From Phycisphaerales bacterium (GTDB lineage Bacteria; Planctomycetota; Phycisphaerae; Phycisphaerales; SM1A02): DNA of 64,000 nt. The translations under genes and the position numbers were made by a program. This document shows positions 8,377-17,304 of the stretch, piece after piece (positions within the stretch are counted from its first letter, which is position 1; each line of letters opens with the position of its first letter). The stretch is from the NCBI GenBank assembly GCA_022447205.1, contig JAKVBQ010000004.1, positions 94,518 to 158,517 on the forward strand, in the 5' to 3' direction. The notes beneath the pieces are model-generated. The model saw nothing but the letters and a program-made list of their open reading frames with translations. It made no database searches and was not told the origin of the DNA.

Positions 8377-9135
8377 TCAGCCGGCGAGGTCCTGAATGCT
8401 CCTGCCCTCTTCGATGAACCGAAGCAGTGCTTCAAGATGATCGGTCAGACGTGCGGTGGTGCTCGCAAGGTTCCTGAGGAACGCCTCGTGCGAAGGTTCC
8501 GGATGATCGACGAGATCGGTGACAGCCTTGAGTGCGAGGAACGGGAGTCCGAGATCCCGCGCCACCACGCCGATCGCGGTCGCTTCCATGTCCTTGGCGA
8601 TCACCGCCTCCCGATCGAAGAACTCGAGTTCGTCCGGTCGGGCGGTGAGCGAGGCTCCGCTCGAGACGACACCGGTCCTGATCCCCAGCGTGTTCGCGAG
8701 TTTCCCGGTGTCGAGGGTCGCGATGCGGCCTTCGCCCTGTTCCCTGAACCCGGGGATGGGCACCTTGTGGTCGTGGAACAGCAGGTCACCCGAGGCGAGG
8801 TACGTCCGTCCGATCGATCCGCCTCGGGATTCGAACCCGCCGCAGGTTCCTGCATTCACCAGGAGATCGGGTCGGCATGTCTCCGCGAGGAGCCATGCCG
8901 TCAGGGTCGCGGATTCCGTTCCGATCCGGTCGACGCCATGGATCGGATCGACCCCGTTGACGCAGTGGATGATCTCCAGCGAGCCGAGTCTTCCCCTCCG
9001 GATCCGTGCCGGAAGCTGCTCGTGCAGTTGCTCGGCTTCACCCAGGGACAACCGCTCCGCGATCGGGCGTCCCTCCTCCTCCATGGCGAAGAGAAGGGCG
9101 ACACATCCGATCGGTCTGTCCACCTGAGCGTTCAT
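8377..9135 (-). CDS. MTA/SAH nucleosidase-like phosphorylase-fold protein
   Basis: 252-aa cytosolic protein of the PNP/UDP phosphorylase fold, most like 5'-methylthioadenosine/S-adenosylhomocysteine nucleosidases that remove adenine in methionine salvage. It has the N-terminal acid motif AMEEEG (acid Glu), the glycine-rich NAGTCGGF, the ribose-binding DMEATAIGVVA (Met-Glu pair) and the catalytic Asp in KAVTDLVD. These match the key residues of the Mtn family, but AGTCGG and the C-terminus diverge enough that another nucleoside could be the substrate. Its start faces the RND operon start across a 67-bp gap. Confidence 0.78.
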   Translation of the reverse strand: MNAQVDRPIGCVALLFAMEEEGRPIAERLSLGEAEQLHEQLPARIRRGRLGSLEIIHCVNGVDPIHGVDRIGTESATLTAWLLAETCRPDLLVNAGTCGGFESRGGSIGRTYLASGDLLFHDHKVPIPGFREQGEGRIATLDTGKLANTLGIRTGVVSSGASLTARPDELEFFDREAVIAKDMEATAIGVVARDLGLPFLALKAVTDLVDHPEPSHEAFLRNLASTTARLTDHLEALLRFIEEGRSIQDLAG

Positions 9136-9190
9136 CTGGACGACAGCTTACCGACCGTTCCTTCGGGGCGACGAATCGTCCTCCCTGCAC

Positions 9191-9202
9191 TAGACTCTCT
9201 CC
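9191..9202 (+). promoter_or_regulatory. -10-like TAGACT abutting the NodT start codon
   Basis: TAGACT (9191-9196) ends 6 nt before the ATG at 9203, so transcription from it would begin at or next to the start codon. There is no Shine-Dalgarno between them. No good -35 match at 16-18 bp. One of several similar sites in the window. Confidence 0.35.
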
Positions 9203-10711
9203 ATGCGACTCAATCGGCAGAACCTGACATTCCTCCTGCTTGCCGGCTCAATCCTCGTCTCGACCGAAGGATGCATGGTCGGGCCCGACTACCAGAGGCC
9301 CGATGTCATCGAGCCCGATGCATGGCATGCAAAGCTGGTCGATTCGATGTCGACCGACGAGGATGGTCCCGGTGCCTGGTGGAACGACTTCGATGATGCG
9401 GTGCTCGTCGAGCTGCTTCGTCGTGCAGGCGAGAACAATCTCGACCTTCGGACGATGGTGTCACGCATCGACGCCGCACGTGCCGCCTACGGCATCGCCG
9501 CCGCGGATCTCTTCCCGACGGTCGACGGAACCGGCCGTGCGCTCTGGTATCGAGCCGATGGCGCCGGTGCACCCGTCGCCGGCATTCCCGGTTCTTCGGG
9601 CGAGAGTTACTCACTGGGTCTCGAGATGACCTGGGAGCTCGATCTCTGGGGTCGGGTCCGGCGGACGATGCAGGCTCGCGAGTCGGACGTCATCGCCGCG
9701 GTGGAGAACTGGCGTGACATGCTCGTCACTGTTCGTGCCGAGGTCGCCGCCAGCTACATCAACTACCGAACCTATCGAGCTCGGGCTGAACTCAACGGTC
9801 TGGCGATCGCCGCAGCGGGCATTGCGCTCAAGATCGCGGAGCAGGAATACGAGGCCGGTACCGCGCCGTATTCCACCGTGCTTTCCGCACGTTCCCAGCT
9901 CGAGAACTTCAAGTCGACCCTGCCTTCCGAGGAGGCGGCCTCGACCCAGGCCCTCAACCAGATCTCCATCCTTCTTGGAGAGGCACCCGGCGCCCTCGAG
10001 GAACTCGTCGGTGATGCCGGTGAGATCCCCGTTCCGCCTGCGGAAATCGGAATCGGCATGCCTGCCGACGTGATCCGTCAGCGTCCGGACATTCGCTCCG
10101 CCGAACGCAGCCTCGCTTCGGCATCCGAGCTGATCGGCGCCACCGAGGCCCTGCTCCTGCCCCAGTTCACCCTGACCGGTGGCCTCGGGTACCAGGCCAA
10201 CAGTGGCAGCGAGCTCCTCGACTGGAGCAACCGCAACTGGTCGATCGGCCCCTCCATGAACTGGAGTCTCCTCAACTGGGGTTCCATCGAGAGCCAGATC
10301 GATCGACAGAAGGCCTTCGCCGAGGAGGCGCTCATCTCCTATCAGTCGACGATCCTCGGTGCCTACCAGGAAGTCGAGAACGCCCTGGTCGGTTTCGCCA
10401 GCTCCGAGGTCTCTCGTCGCAGTTCGGCCGACGCACGAAACGACATCCTCGAGACACTTGTGCTCATGCTCCAGTCCTACGAGGCGGGGACGGTGGATCT
10501 TGCTTCCGTCGTCCAGATCGAACTTCAGTACCTCGATGCCGAGTACACCCTTCTGAACCTCGAAGGCCAGGTCGCCCAGGCGGCGGTCTCGCTCTTCAAG
10601 GCGATGGGGGGTGACTGGACTCCGATGATTCCCGGGCCCGATGGTCCGGTTCCGGTCTCCCAGTCCGATGCCAGTTCCGTCACCACTCGTGACGGAGGAG
10701 ATTCCCAATGA
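9203..10711 (+). CDS. RND efflux outer-membrane factor, NodT/OprM lipoprotein family
   Basis: TolC-like channel of 502 aa that gives the efflux pump an exit through the outer membrane. Signal peptide about 1-24 ending at the lipid-modified Cys in STEGCMVGPDYQRPDV; the GxDYxRP start is diagnostic for NodT-type factors. Two repeated OEP halves follow, with typical phrases SLGLEMTWELDLWGRVRR and RQRPDIRSAERSL. It is the first gene of a tripartite operon, overlapping the next gene by 4 nt (ATGA). Confidence 0.93.
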   Translation: MRLNRQNLTFLLLAGSILVSTEGCMVGPDYQRPDVIEPDAWHAKLVDSMSTDEDGPGAWWNDFDDAVLVELLRRAGENNLDLRTMVSRIDAARAAYGIAAADLFPTVDGTGRALWYRADGAGAPVAGIPGSSGESYSLGLEMTWELDLWGRVRRTMQARESDVIAAVENWRDMLVTVRAEVAASYINYRTYRARAELNGLAIAAAGIALKIAEQEYEAGTAPYSTVLSARSQLENFKSTLPSEEAASTQALNQISILLGEAPGALEELVGDAGEIPVPPAEIGIGMPADVIRQRPDIRSAERSLASASELIGATEALLLPQFTLTGGLGYQANSGSELLDWSNRNWSIGPSMNWSLLNWGSIESQIDRQKAFAEEALISYQSTILGAYQEVENALVGFASSEVSRRSSADARNDILETLVLMLQSYEAGTVDLASVVQIELQYLDAEYTLLNLEGQVAQAAVSLFKAMGGDWTPMIPGPDGPVPVSQSDASSVTTRDGGDSQ

Positions 10712-11952
10712 GAAGAGTCGTTCTTCCCTGTCTTCTGTTGTTCCCGCCCGCACTCCTGATCGGATGTGGAGGGTCCGGGTCCTCCGCCAAGGAACAGGTG
10801 GCCGTGATGGAGTCGCGAGACACCACCGTCACCTCCGAGACGATCGCTTCCAGCGTCTACGAGATCAAGCTCGACCAGCCGGGGACGACCTACGCGATCC
10901 GGGACATCCAGCTGGGTTCCCGGGTCACCGGCTACATCGATTCCGTCGAATTCAAGGATGGGTCGATCGTGCAGAAGGGGGATCGGCTCTTCGAGATCGA
11001 TCCTCGCCCCTTCGAGGCGGCACTGCTCCAGGCAAAGGGTGCGCTCGAGACCGCCGTCGCCGCGCGGAATCTCGCTTCCCACAACCTCGAGCGCAATCGA
11101 CCACTCGTCGAGACCGGAGCGATCTCGAAGGAACAGTTCGACACCTACGTCTCCAACCTCGAGCAGGCCGAGGGCCAGGTCGAGTCCGCTGCAGGCCAGC
11201 TGGTGGAGGCTGAGTTGAATCTCGGGTACGCGACGATCCGTGCACCATTCACCGGTCGCGTCGGACAACGCGAGGTCGAGGTCGGTGACCTGGTCCAGGG
11301 GTCCGGTTCACCGACGCTCGTCTCCCTCATCCAGTACGACCCGATGCGTGCGCTGGTCTCGATTCCCGCGAAGGAACTGCCGCGGCTCACCGAACTGGAG
11401 AGCAAGGGCGACATCAAGGCCTCGGTGCGCGTGAACGGAACCCGTGGCGGAGGCGGACGCGTCTTCGACGGCGTGGTCGACTTCATCGACAACCAGGTCG
11501 ACCAGAACACCTCCACCGTCATGGTCAGGGTCCGCTTCGACAATCCCGATGCCTGGGCCTTTCCGGGGCAGTATTCCGAGGTCCAGCTCTGGGTCCAGAG
11601 CATTCCCGATGCCATCGTCATCCCCCAGGCGGCGCTTCGTGCGCAACAGGGGGGGAAGCAGTTCGTGTGGTTGATCGACGACAAGGACAAGATCACGCGA
11701 CAGGATGTCACCGTCGGCGACATCAGCGACGGCCAGGCAATGATCACCAAGGGCCTTCGTGACGGACAGAAGATCGTCGTGCTCGGAAGCAACGATCTCC
11801 AGTCCGGTGACAAGGTCACCATCGTCACCGATCCGGGGAAGACCGGTTCGAATGCCTCTTCGTCCTCCGATTCGAAGGACGAGTCCGCGAAGGCCTCGAA
11901 GCCCGCCCCCAAGACATCCTCGACCGGTTCAGCAACCGGAAACGGCAAGTGA
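10708..11952 (+). CDS. RND efflux membrane-fusion (adaptor) lipoprotein
   Basis: Periplasmic adaptor of 414 aa linking pump and outer-membrane channel. Lipobox LIGC near residue 16. Residues about 60-110 and 175-200 form the split lipoyl domain (SVEFKDGSIVQKGDRLFEID and ATIRAPFTGRVGQREVEVGD), separated by an alpha-hairpin. Then come beta-barrel and membrane-proximal domains (AFPGQYSEVQLWV). The last ~40 residues are Ser/Lys/Ala-rich and probably disordered, an extension not seen in E. coli AcrA. Confidence 0.93.
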   Translation: MRRVVLPCLLLFPPALLIGCGGSGSSAKEQVAVMESRDTTVTSETIASSVYEIKLDQPGTTYAIRDIQLGSRVTGYIDSVEFKDGSIVQKGDRLFEIDPRPFEAALLQAKGALETAVAARNLASHNLERNRPLVETGAISKEQFDTYVSNLEQAEGQVESAAGQLVEAELNLGYATIRAPFTGRVGQREVEVGDLVQGSGSPTLVSLIQYDPMRALVSIPAKELPRLTELESKGDIKASVRVNGTRGGGGRVFDGVVDFIDNQVDQNTSTVMVRVRFDNPDAWAFPGQYSEVQLWVQSIPDAIVIPQAALRAQQGGKQFVWLIDDKDKITRQDVTVGDISDGQAMITKGLRDGQKIVVLGSNDLQSGDKVTIVTDPGKTGSNASSSSDSKDESAKASKPAPKTSSTGSATGNGK

Positions 11953-11983
11953 CGATTCGCTGACTCCCTGAGGTGGAACACCC

Positions 11984-14900
11984 GTGCTTGACTTCTTCAT
12001 CAACAGACCGATCTTCGCCGCGACCATCGCACTGCTGATGATCATCTGTGGCGGCCTCTCGATCTTCGTGCTGCCGATCGCCCAGTTCCCCGAGATCGTC
12101 CCACCGACCGTCACGGTCGCTGCGAACTATCCCGGTGCGAGTGCGGAGGTCACCGCTGATTCGGTCACCTCCCTTCTCGAGGAGCAGATCAACGGCATCC
12201 AGGGGATGACCTACATCAACTCCGTCAGTGCCAACAACGGTGCGGCACTGATCACCGTCACCTTCGATGTCGGGTATGACCTCGACATCGGTGCGGTCGA
12301 CGTCCAGAACAGGATCAGTCGGGCGACCGGACAGTTGCCCACGATCGTCAACCAGGCCGGCGTCATCATCGACAAGACCTCGACCGACATGGTGCTCGTC
12401 GTGAGCCTGGTCTCCCCGAACGGGACCTACGATGACGTCTACCTCGGCAACTATGCCGACATCTACCTGACCGATCCCCTGTCACGCGTCACGGGTGTCG
12501 GCTCCATCAACAACTTCGGGCTTCGCGAATATGCGATGCGCATCTGGCTCGACCCCGACAAGATGTCCGCGATGGCGATCACCGTCGACGACGTCAAGAA
12601 CGCCGTGCAGGAGCAGAACCAGCAGGTCGCGGCGGGTCTCATCGGTGCGCCTCCCACCACCGAAGGACCGGCCTACCAGCTGCAGATCAGCACCCTCGGT
12701 CGCCTGACGACCGCGGAGGAGTTCTCGAAGATCGTCGTCCGGACCGGTGAGGACGGCCGGATGGTCACCCTCGCGGACATCGGTCGCGTCGAACTCGGTG
12801 CGCAGTCGTACCAGACTGCCTCGGCGTTGAATGCGATCGGCTGCGCGAACATCGGCGTCTACCAGCTTCCCGGCGCGAACGCGCTCGACATCAAGAAGAA
12901 CGTCCTGTCCGTGCTGGAGAAGCTCTCCGAGAAGTTCCCCGCGGATGTCGAGTTCGAGGTGACCTACGACACCACGAAGTTCGTGGAGCTCTCGATCGAG
13001 GATCTCGTGGTCACACTCCTGGAGGCCCTGGCCCTGGTGGTCTTCGTGGTCTTCGTCTTCCTCCAGAACTGGCGCACCACCCTGATTCCGGTGATCGCGA
13101 TCCCGGTCTCCCTGATCGGCGCGTTCGGGTTCATGCTCCTCTTCGGGTTCTCGATCAACACCCTGACCCTCCTCGGGCTGGTGCTTGCCGTCGGCCTCGT
13201 GGTCGACGATGCGATCGTCGTCGTGGAGAACGTCGAGCGGCAGCTCGAGGAACACCCGGAATGGGGCCTGCGTCGTGCGACGTCCGTCGCGATGCACGAG
13301 GTCGTCGGGCCGGTGCTCGCGACCTCGCTGGTGCTGTTCGCGGTGTTCATCCCGACCGCATTCATGCCGGGGATCACCGGTCAGCTCTACAACCAGTTCG
13401 CACTGACGATCGCATTCTCCGTCGCGCTCTCCACGATCAACTCCCTCACGCTCAGCCCCGCACTCTGCGGCATCTTCCTCAAGCCGACCAAGCCCGAGGA
13501 ACGCTTCATCCTCTTCCGCTGGTTCAACAACGTCTTCGATCACCTGATCCACGTCTACGGCGGACTGATCCACTGGCTGATCCGGCTGCGCTTTCTCGTC
13601 CTCATCTGCTTCGGGGCTCTTGCCGCAATCACCGCGATGCTGGCGATGCATTATCCGAAGTCCTTCGTTCCCAACGAAGACCAGGGGTACTGCTTCGGCA
13701 TCGTGCAGCTGCCGCCGGCCAGCACCGTCGAGCGTACGAACGAAGTCCTCGATGACGTGGCTGCCGAGCTGAAGAAGAACGAGTGGGTCGAGGACGTCAT
13801 CTCCGTCTCCGGGTACAACTTCCTCACCCGAACCGGCCAGACCTACACCGGTTTCGTGATTCCCATCTTCAAGAGTTGGGACGTCCGCGGTGCCAAGCAC
13901 GGGGCGAACAGCCTCATCCTCGATTTCAACAAGATCTTCAAGCACGACCCACGTGCGGAGATCCAGTTCCTCAACCCGCCGCCCATCCAGGGGCTCAGCG
14001 CGGTCGGAGGGTTCACCCTCCAGGTCGAGAACCTGCCTTCGGCCGACTACGAGAAGTTCTTCAAGGACGTCCAGAAACTCATCGAGGCCGCGAACCAGGA
14101 CGAGCGGCTGATGATGGTGAGCACGCCCGGTCAGATCGACGTGCCCCAGCTCTGGCTGGACGTCGACCGGGAGAAGGCGAAGCTGCTGGGCGTGAACCTC
14201 AGCGTTCTCTTCGAGGCGCTCCAGGTCCAGCTGGGTTCCCTCTACATCAACAACTTCAACCTCTACAACCAGGTCTACCAGGTTCAGGCCCAGGCCGAGG
14301 GCTGGGCCCGTTCCGACGCCGGTGACATCGGTCGCCTCTACGTGCGCAGTGCGAATCAGGAGATGATTCCCGTCTCCACCCTCGCTTCGGTCAGACCGAT
14401 CACCGGTCCCGACTACATCCCGCACTACAACCTCTACGAGACCGTGCAGGTGCTCGGCAATCCGAACGTCTTCAAGGGCTACAGCTCGAGCGAGGGCATC
14501 GCCGCGATGGAGGAGCTCTGTCGAACCGTGCTGCCTTCCGAGTATGGATACGAGTGGACGGGCACCACCTATCAGCAGCTGAAGGCCGGCAACCTCGCTC
14601 CGTTCATCTTCGGTCTTGCACTGATCGTGGTCTTCCTGCTGCTCGCCGCGCAGTATGAAAGCTGGATCCTGCCGATCATGATCATGCTGACGGTGCCGCT
14701 TGCGATTCTCGGGGCGCTCCTCGCGCTCATGCTCGCGGGTCGTGCCCTCGACATCTACGGTCAGATCGGTCTGGTCATGCTCATCGGCCTCGCGGCCAAG
14801 AACGCGATCCTCATCGTCGAATTCGCACGCGAGCTGCGCGTGCAGGGCAAGGATCCCGTCGAAGCGGCGGTCGGTGCCGCGAAGCTTCGCCTGCGTCCGA

Positions 14901-15145
14901 TCCTCATGACGGCGTTCAGCTTCATCCTCGGAGTGATCCCGCTGGTTCTCGCCAGCGGTGCGGGCGCGGAGAGCCGGATCTCGATCGGCACCGTGGTCCT
15001 CGGCGGCATGCTGATGGCGACGGTCCTGAGTCTCGGACTCGTGCCCGTCTTCTACGTGATCTTCGAACGGCTTCGAGAGCGCGCGGGCGTTGATGCGACC
15101 GCCACGATCCAGCCGATCCCGCACGATGATTCCACCGAACTCTGA
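11984..15145 (+). CDS. RND (HAE1/AcrB-type) multidrug efflux pump
   Basis: Proton-driven inner-membrane pump of 1053 aa, full length for the AcrB/MexB class. It starts at GTG with AGGTGG upstream. N-terminus LDFFINRPIFAATIALLMI is typical. The proton-relay Asp pair is present in TM4 (GLVVDDAIVVVENVER) and the relay Lys in TM10 (GLAAKNAILIVEFARELR), so the pump should be active. Lies 31 bp after the adaptor gene. The charge-conserved relay argues for export of hydrophobic compounds rather than metals. No regulator gene is adjacent. Confidence 0.95.
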   Translation: MLDFFINRPIFAATIALLMIICGGLSIFVLPIAQFPEIVPPTVTVAANYPGASAEVTADSVTSLLEEQINGIQGMTYINSVSANNGAALITVTFDVGYDLDIGAVDVQNRISRATGQLPTIVNQAGVIIDKTSTDMVLVVSLVSPNGTYDDVYLGNYADIYLTDPLSRVTGVGSINNFGLREYAMRIWLDPDKMSAMAITVDDVKNAVQEQNQQVAAGLIGAPPTTEGPAYQLQISTLGRLTTAEEFSKIVVRTGEDGRMVTLADIGRVELGAQSYQTASALNAIGCANIGVYQLPGANALDIKKNVLSVLEKLSEKFPADVEFEVTYDTTKFVELSIEDLVVTLLEALALVVFVVFVFLQNWRTTLIPVIAIPVSLIGAFGFMLLFGFSINTLTLLGLVLAVGLVVDDAIVVVENVERQLEEHPEWGLRRATSVAMHEVVGPVLATSLVLFAVFIPTAFMPGITGQLYNQFALTIAFSVALSTINSLTLSPALCGIFLKPTKPEERFILFRWFNNVFDHLIHVYGGLIHWLIRLRFLVLICFGALAAITAMLAMHYPKSFVPNEDQGYCFGIVQLPPASTVERTNEVLDDVAAELKKNEWVEDVISVSGYNFLTRTGQTYTGFVIPIFKSWDVRGAKHGANSLILDFNKIFKHDPRAEIQFLNPPPIQGLSAVGGFTLQVENLPSADYEKFFKDVQKLIEAANQDERLMMVSTPGQIDVPQLWLDVDREKAKLLGVNLSVLFEALQVQLGSLYINNFNLYNQVYQVQAQAEGWARSDAGDIGRLYVRSANQEMIPVSTLASVRPITGPDYIPHYNLYETVQVLGNPNVFKGYSSSEGIAAMEELCRTVLPSEYGYEWTGTTYQQLKAGNLAPFIFGLALIVVFLLLAAQYESWILPIMIMLTVPLAILGALLALMLAGRALDIYGQIGLVMLIGLAAKNAILIVEFARELRVQGKDPVEAAVGAAKLRLRPILMTAFSFILGVIPLVLASGAGAESRISIGTVVLGGMLMATVLSLGLVPVFYVIFERLRERAGVDATATIQPIPHDDSTEL

Positions 15146-15167
15146 TCGCTGACGGAGCCTGCCAGGC

Positions 15168-15728
15168 ATGGGTATCACCGTCGATGAAGCTCGCGAACTG
15201 ATGCATGACTGGGTCGACAGTCCGTCCCTTCGTGGTCACATGGAGGCGGTCGCGACGTGCATGGGTGGGTATGCGGCGAAGGTCGCGCCCGATCAGGTGA
15301 ACGACTGGGTCGTCGCCGGGCTGCTTCACGACATGGACTACGAACGCCATCCCACCGAGGAGGAGCATCCCTTCGTGGGGGTCGAGCATCTCGGGACGCG
15401 TGACGATGTCAGTCCGGAGATCATCAGGGCGATCCTCTCGCATGCCGACTACAGCGGCGTGCCTCGAGAGGACGACATGAGCCTTTACCTGTATGCGGTC
15501 GACGAGCTCGCCGGATTCATCGTCGCCTGTGCCAGGGTCCGTCCCGACGGCATTGCCGAACTGCAATCGAAATCCGTCCTCAAGAAGCTGAAGAACCTGA
15601 AGTTCGCCGCGGCGGTCAATCGTGACGACGTTCGCAACGGGGCCGAGGCGATCGGCATCGAACTGTCCGAGCATATCGACAACTGCATCGGGTTTCTTCG
15701 GGCGGACCGGGAGCGTCTCGGCATCTAG
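15168..15728 (+). CDS. HD-domain phosphohydrolase-like protein
   Basis: 186-aa soluble protein with the metal-binding pattern of HD hydrolases: His 24 (SLRGHMEAVA), His54-Asp55 (LLHDMDYERHP), later His in SHADY and an Asp in AVDELAG. Similar stand-alone HD proteins act on nucleotides or small phosphate esters, but the substrate cannot be inferred here. It starts 22 bp after the RND pump and may be cotranscribed with it, although a shared function is unlikely. Confidence 0.75.
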   Translation: MGITVDEARELMHDWVDSPSLRGHMEAVATCMGGYAAKVAPDQVNDWVVAGLLHDMDYERHPTEEEHPFVGVEHLGTRDDVSPEIIRAILSHADYSGVPREDDMSLYLYAVDELAGFIVACARVRPDGIAELQSKSVLKKLKNLKFAAAVNRDDVRNGAEAIGIELSEHIDNCIGFLRADRERLGI

Positions 15729-15797
15729 CCGGACTTCCTGCTCCTGCAGTTCAAATTGCTTTCTTGGTCCGATTCCTTGTCATGGCATCCCGTCTGA

Positions 15798-15826
15798 CCC
15801 CGTTCTGCGTAGGGCGGGGGCGTTTT
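15798..15826 (+). terminator. Possible terminator after the RND/HD operon
   Basis: CCCCG (15798-15802) can pair with CGGGG (15815-15819) across a 12-nt loop and is followed by GCGTTTT. The stem is short and the T-run is only four bases, about 70 nt past the HD stop. Confidence 0.3.
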
Positions 15827-15879
15827 CGCATCAATTGCATTGCCCCCTCTCATTTCGTTCGTAACATCGATCTCGCACA

Positions 15880-17274
15880 ATGGCGCACGGCATGATCAAT
15901 CGAAACCACACCCTGACTTGTTTCCTGCTTGTCGCTTTGGCTGCATCCATTGCCCTTGGCGAAGGCACGGATGCAGCGCCGCGCTACCAGGCGGTGCGTG
16001 TCCCGGTCCTGCCGGTGAGCGACTCTCCCTATTGCTGCACCGCCGAGGCCACGGGCTTCGGACCCGGCGAGACCGTTCTGGGAGCTGTCGGTTCGAGTCT
16101 GATCTCGATCGGAAAGCATGGTTTCAGCTGGCGTGACGGCGAGTCTCCCCGGGATCTCACCGGTGACGCATTCACCACCGCCTACCCACAGCTCATGAAC
16201 GAGGCAGGCTGGATTGCAGGGACCGCCTACAGCTGTCCTCCTTCAGACGGAGCGTGCGACACGGTCCTCTTCTTCGTGTCCCCGAACGGTGAGCTGATCG
16301 ATCTCGGCACGTCGGAGCGGATACCCCGCACCGTGGCACTGGCCGAGGACAACACGCTCCTCTACTACGACTACGGGGGGTCGACCTGGCTCCTCACTCC
16401 GGGTGGGAATCCGGAGCAGCTTTCCGGGCCTCCCGGCACGACCTGGAGCAGGGCCTACGGGATGACGCCCGATGGTCGGACCATCGCCGGGGTCGTCCGT
16501 CTCGAGAATCGTCACTACCCGACGCGATGGGTCGATGGCGTGTACGAGCTGCTCTCGATGCCCGCCGGAGCCACCTTCAGTCCCTGGCAAGCCTGTGTCC
16601 TCGATGAGGCGGGGGGGGTGACCTCGAGCCTGCTTCTCGAAGGCGACAGTGAGCGGACCCTCGTCCGCTGGAACGGTGACGGCATGTTCCACCTCCTGCC
16701 CCGACCCGCGGAGGCATGCTGCGACATATCCGTCCTGCACGCCGACAACGAACTGGTCGTGGGAGCAATGACCATCGCCTCGGATGACGTGCTGGTCATC
16801 TGGCCGCTTGACGGAGATCAGCCTGGTGAACCCGTCGTGCGGTCTCTGGGTGGGGACTGGGCGTTGCACGGGCGAGTGCTCCCTGCGGGCGACCAACTCG
16901 TCATCCATGTCTTCGACACCCAGACCTATTTCCAGGATCTGCTGGTCATGTCACGAAACGGTGGCGAGATCCGGCACTGCGCGGATCTCATCGTGATCGG
17001 TTCCATCGACCCGGCCACCGACGGGCGCCCGAACGAGGCCTTTGTCGCGAGAGACACCGATGCGATCCTCATCAACGTCGGAAGCCCAACCTCGAGCAGT
17101 TTCATCCTGAAGCGCCTCAGGACCGGTGATCTCGATGGTGATGGCGTCGTCGATGGCGCGGATCTCACCATCCTCCTCGGTGCATGGGGTACTCTGGATG
17201 TGACGGCCGACATCGACGCGAATGGCGTGGTTGATGGATCGGACCTCGCCCTGCTCCTTGGTGACTGGGGCTGA
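15880..17274 (+). CDS. Secreted protein with C-terminal dockerin-like repeats
   Basis: 464-aa exported protein. A hydrophobic signal sequence (TCFLLVALAASIALGEG) follows the start; ATG 15880 or 15892 are both possible. The middle region holds repeated short units resembling HAF/kelch-like surface repeats (ATGFGPGETVLGAVGSS, GMTPDGRTIAGVV, NEAGWIAGTAYSC), probably a beta-propeller. The last ~50 residues are two dockerin-like calcium loops (LDGDGVVDGADLTILLGAWG and IDANGVVDGSDLALLLGDWG). A -10-like TAACAT with TTGCCC 16 bp upstream lies before the start. No enzymatic motif seen. The tail is a hallmark of Phycisphaerae secreted proteins and probably aids surface attachment or sorting. Confidence 0.8.
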   Translation: MAHGMINRNHTLTCFLLVALAASIALGEGTDAAPRYQAVRVPVLPVSDSPYCCTAEATGFGPGETVLGAVGSSLISIGKHGFSWRDGESPRDLTGDAFTTAYPQLMNEAGWIAGTAYSCPPSDGACDTVLFFVSPNGELIDLGTSERIPRTVALAEDNTLLYYDYGGSTWLLTPGGNPEQLSGPPGTTWSRAYGMTPDGRTIAGVVRLENRHYPTRWVDGVYELLSMPAGATFSPWQACVLDEAGGVTSSLLLEGDSERTLVRWNGDGMFHLLPRPAEACCDISVLHADNELVVGAMTIASDDVLVIWPLDGDQPGEPVVRSLGGDWALHGRVLPAGDQLVIHVFDTQTYFQDLLVMSRNGGEIRHCADLIVIGSIDPATDGRPNEAFVARDTDAILINVGSPTSSSFILKRLRTGDLDGDGVVDGADLTILLGAWGTLDVTADIDANGVVDGSDLALLLGDWG

Positions 17275-17304
17275 CCAAGCGACCCCTTTTCTGGTTGATG
17301 CACA

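Noticed and set aside
8820..8840. tRNA T-arm-like GGATTCGAACCC
   Set aside because: It is part of the nucleosidase coding sequence; no acceptor stem or anticodon arm surrounds it.
12482..15178. 898-codon minus-strand open frame
   Set aside because: Antisense of the RND pump gene; its translation is compositionally odd (runs of Glu/His/Arg/Asp) and has no domain.
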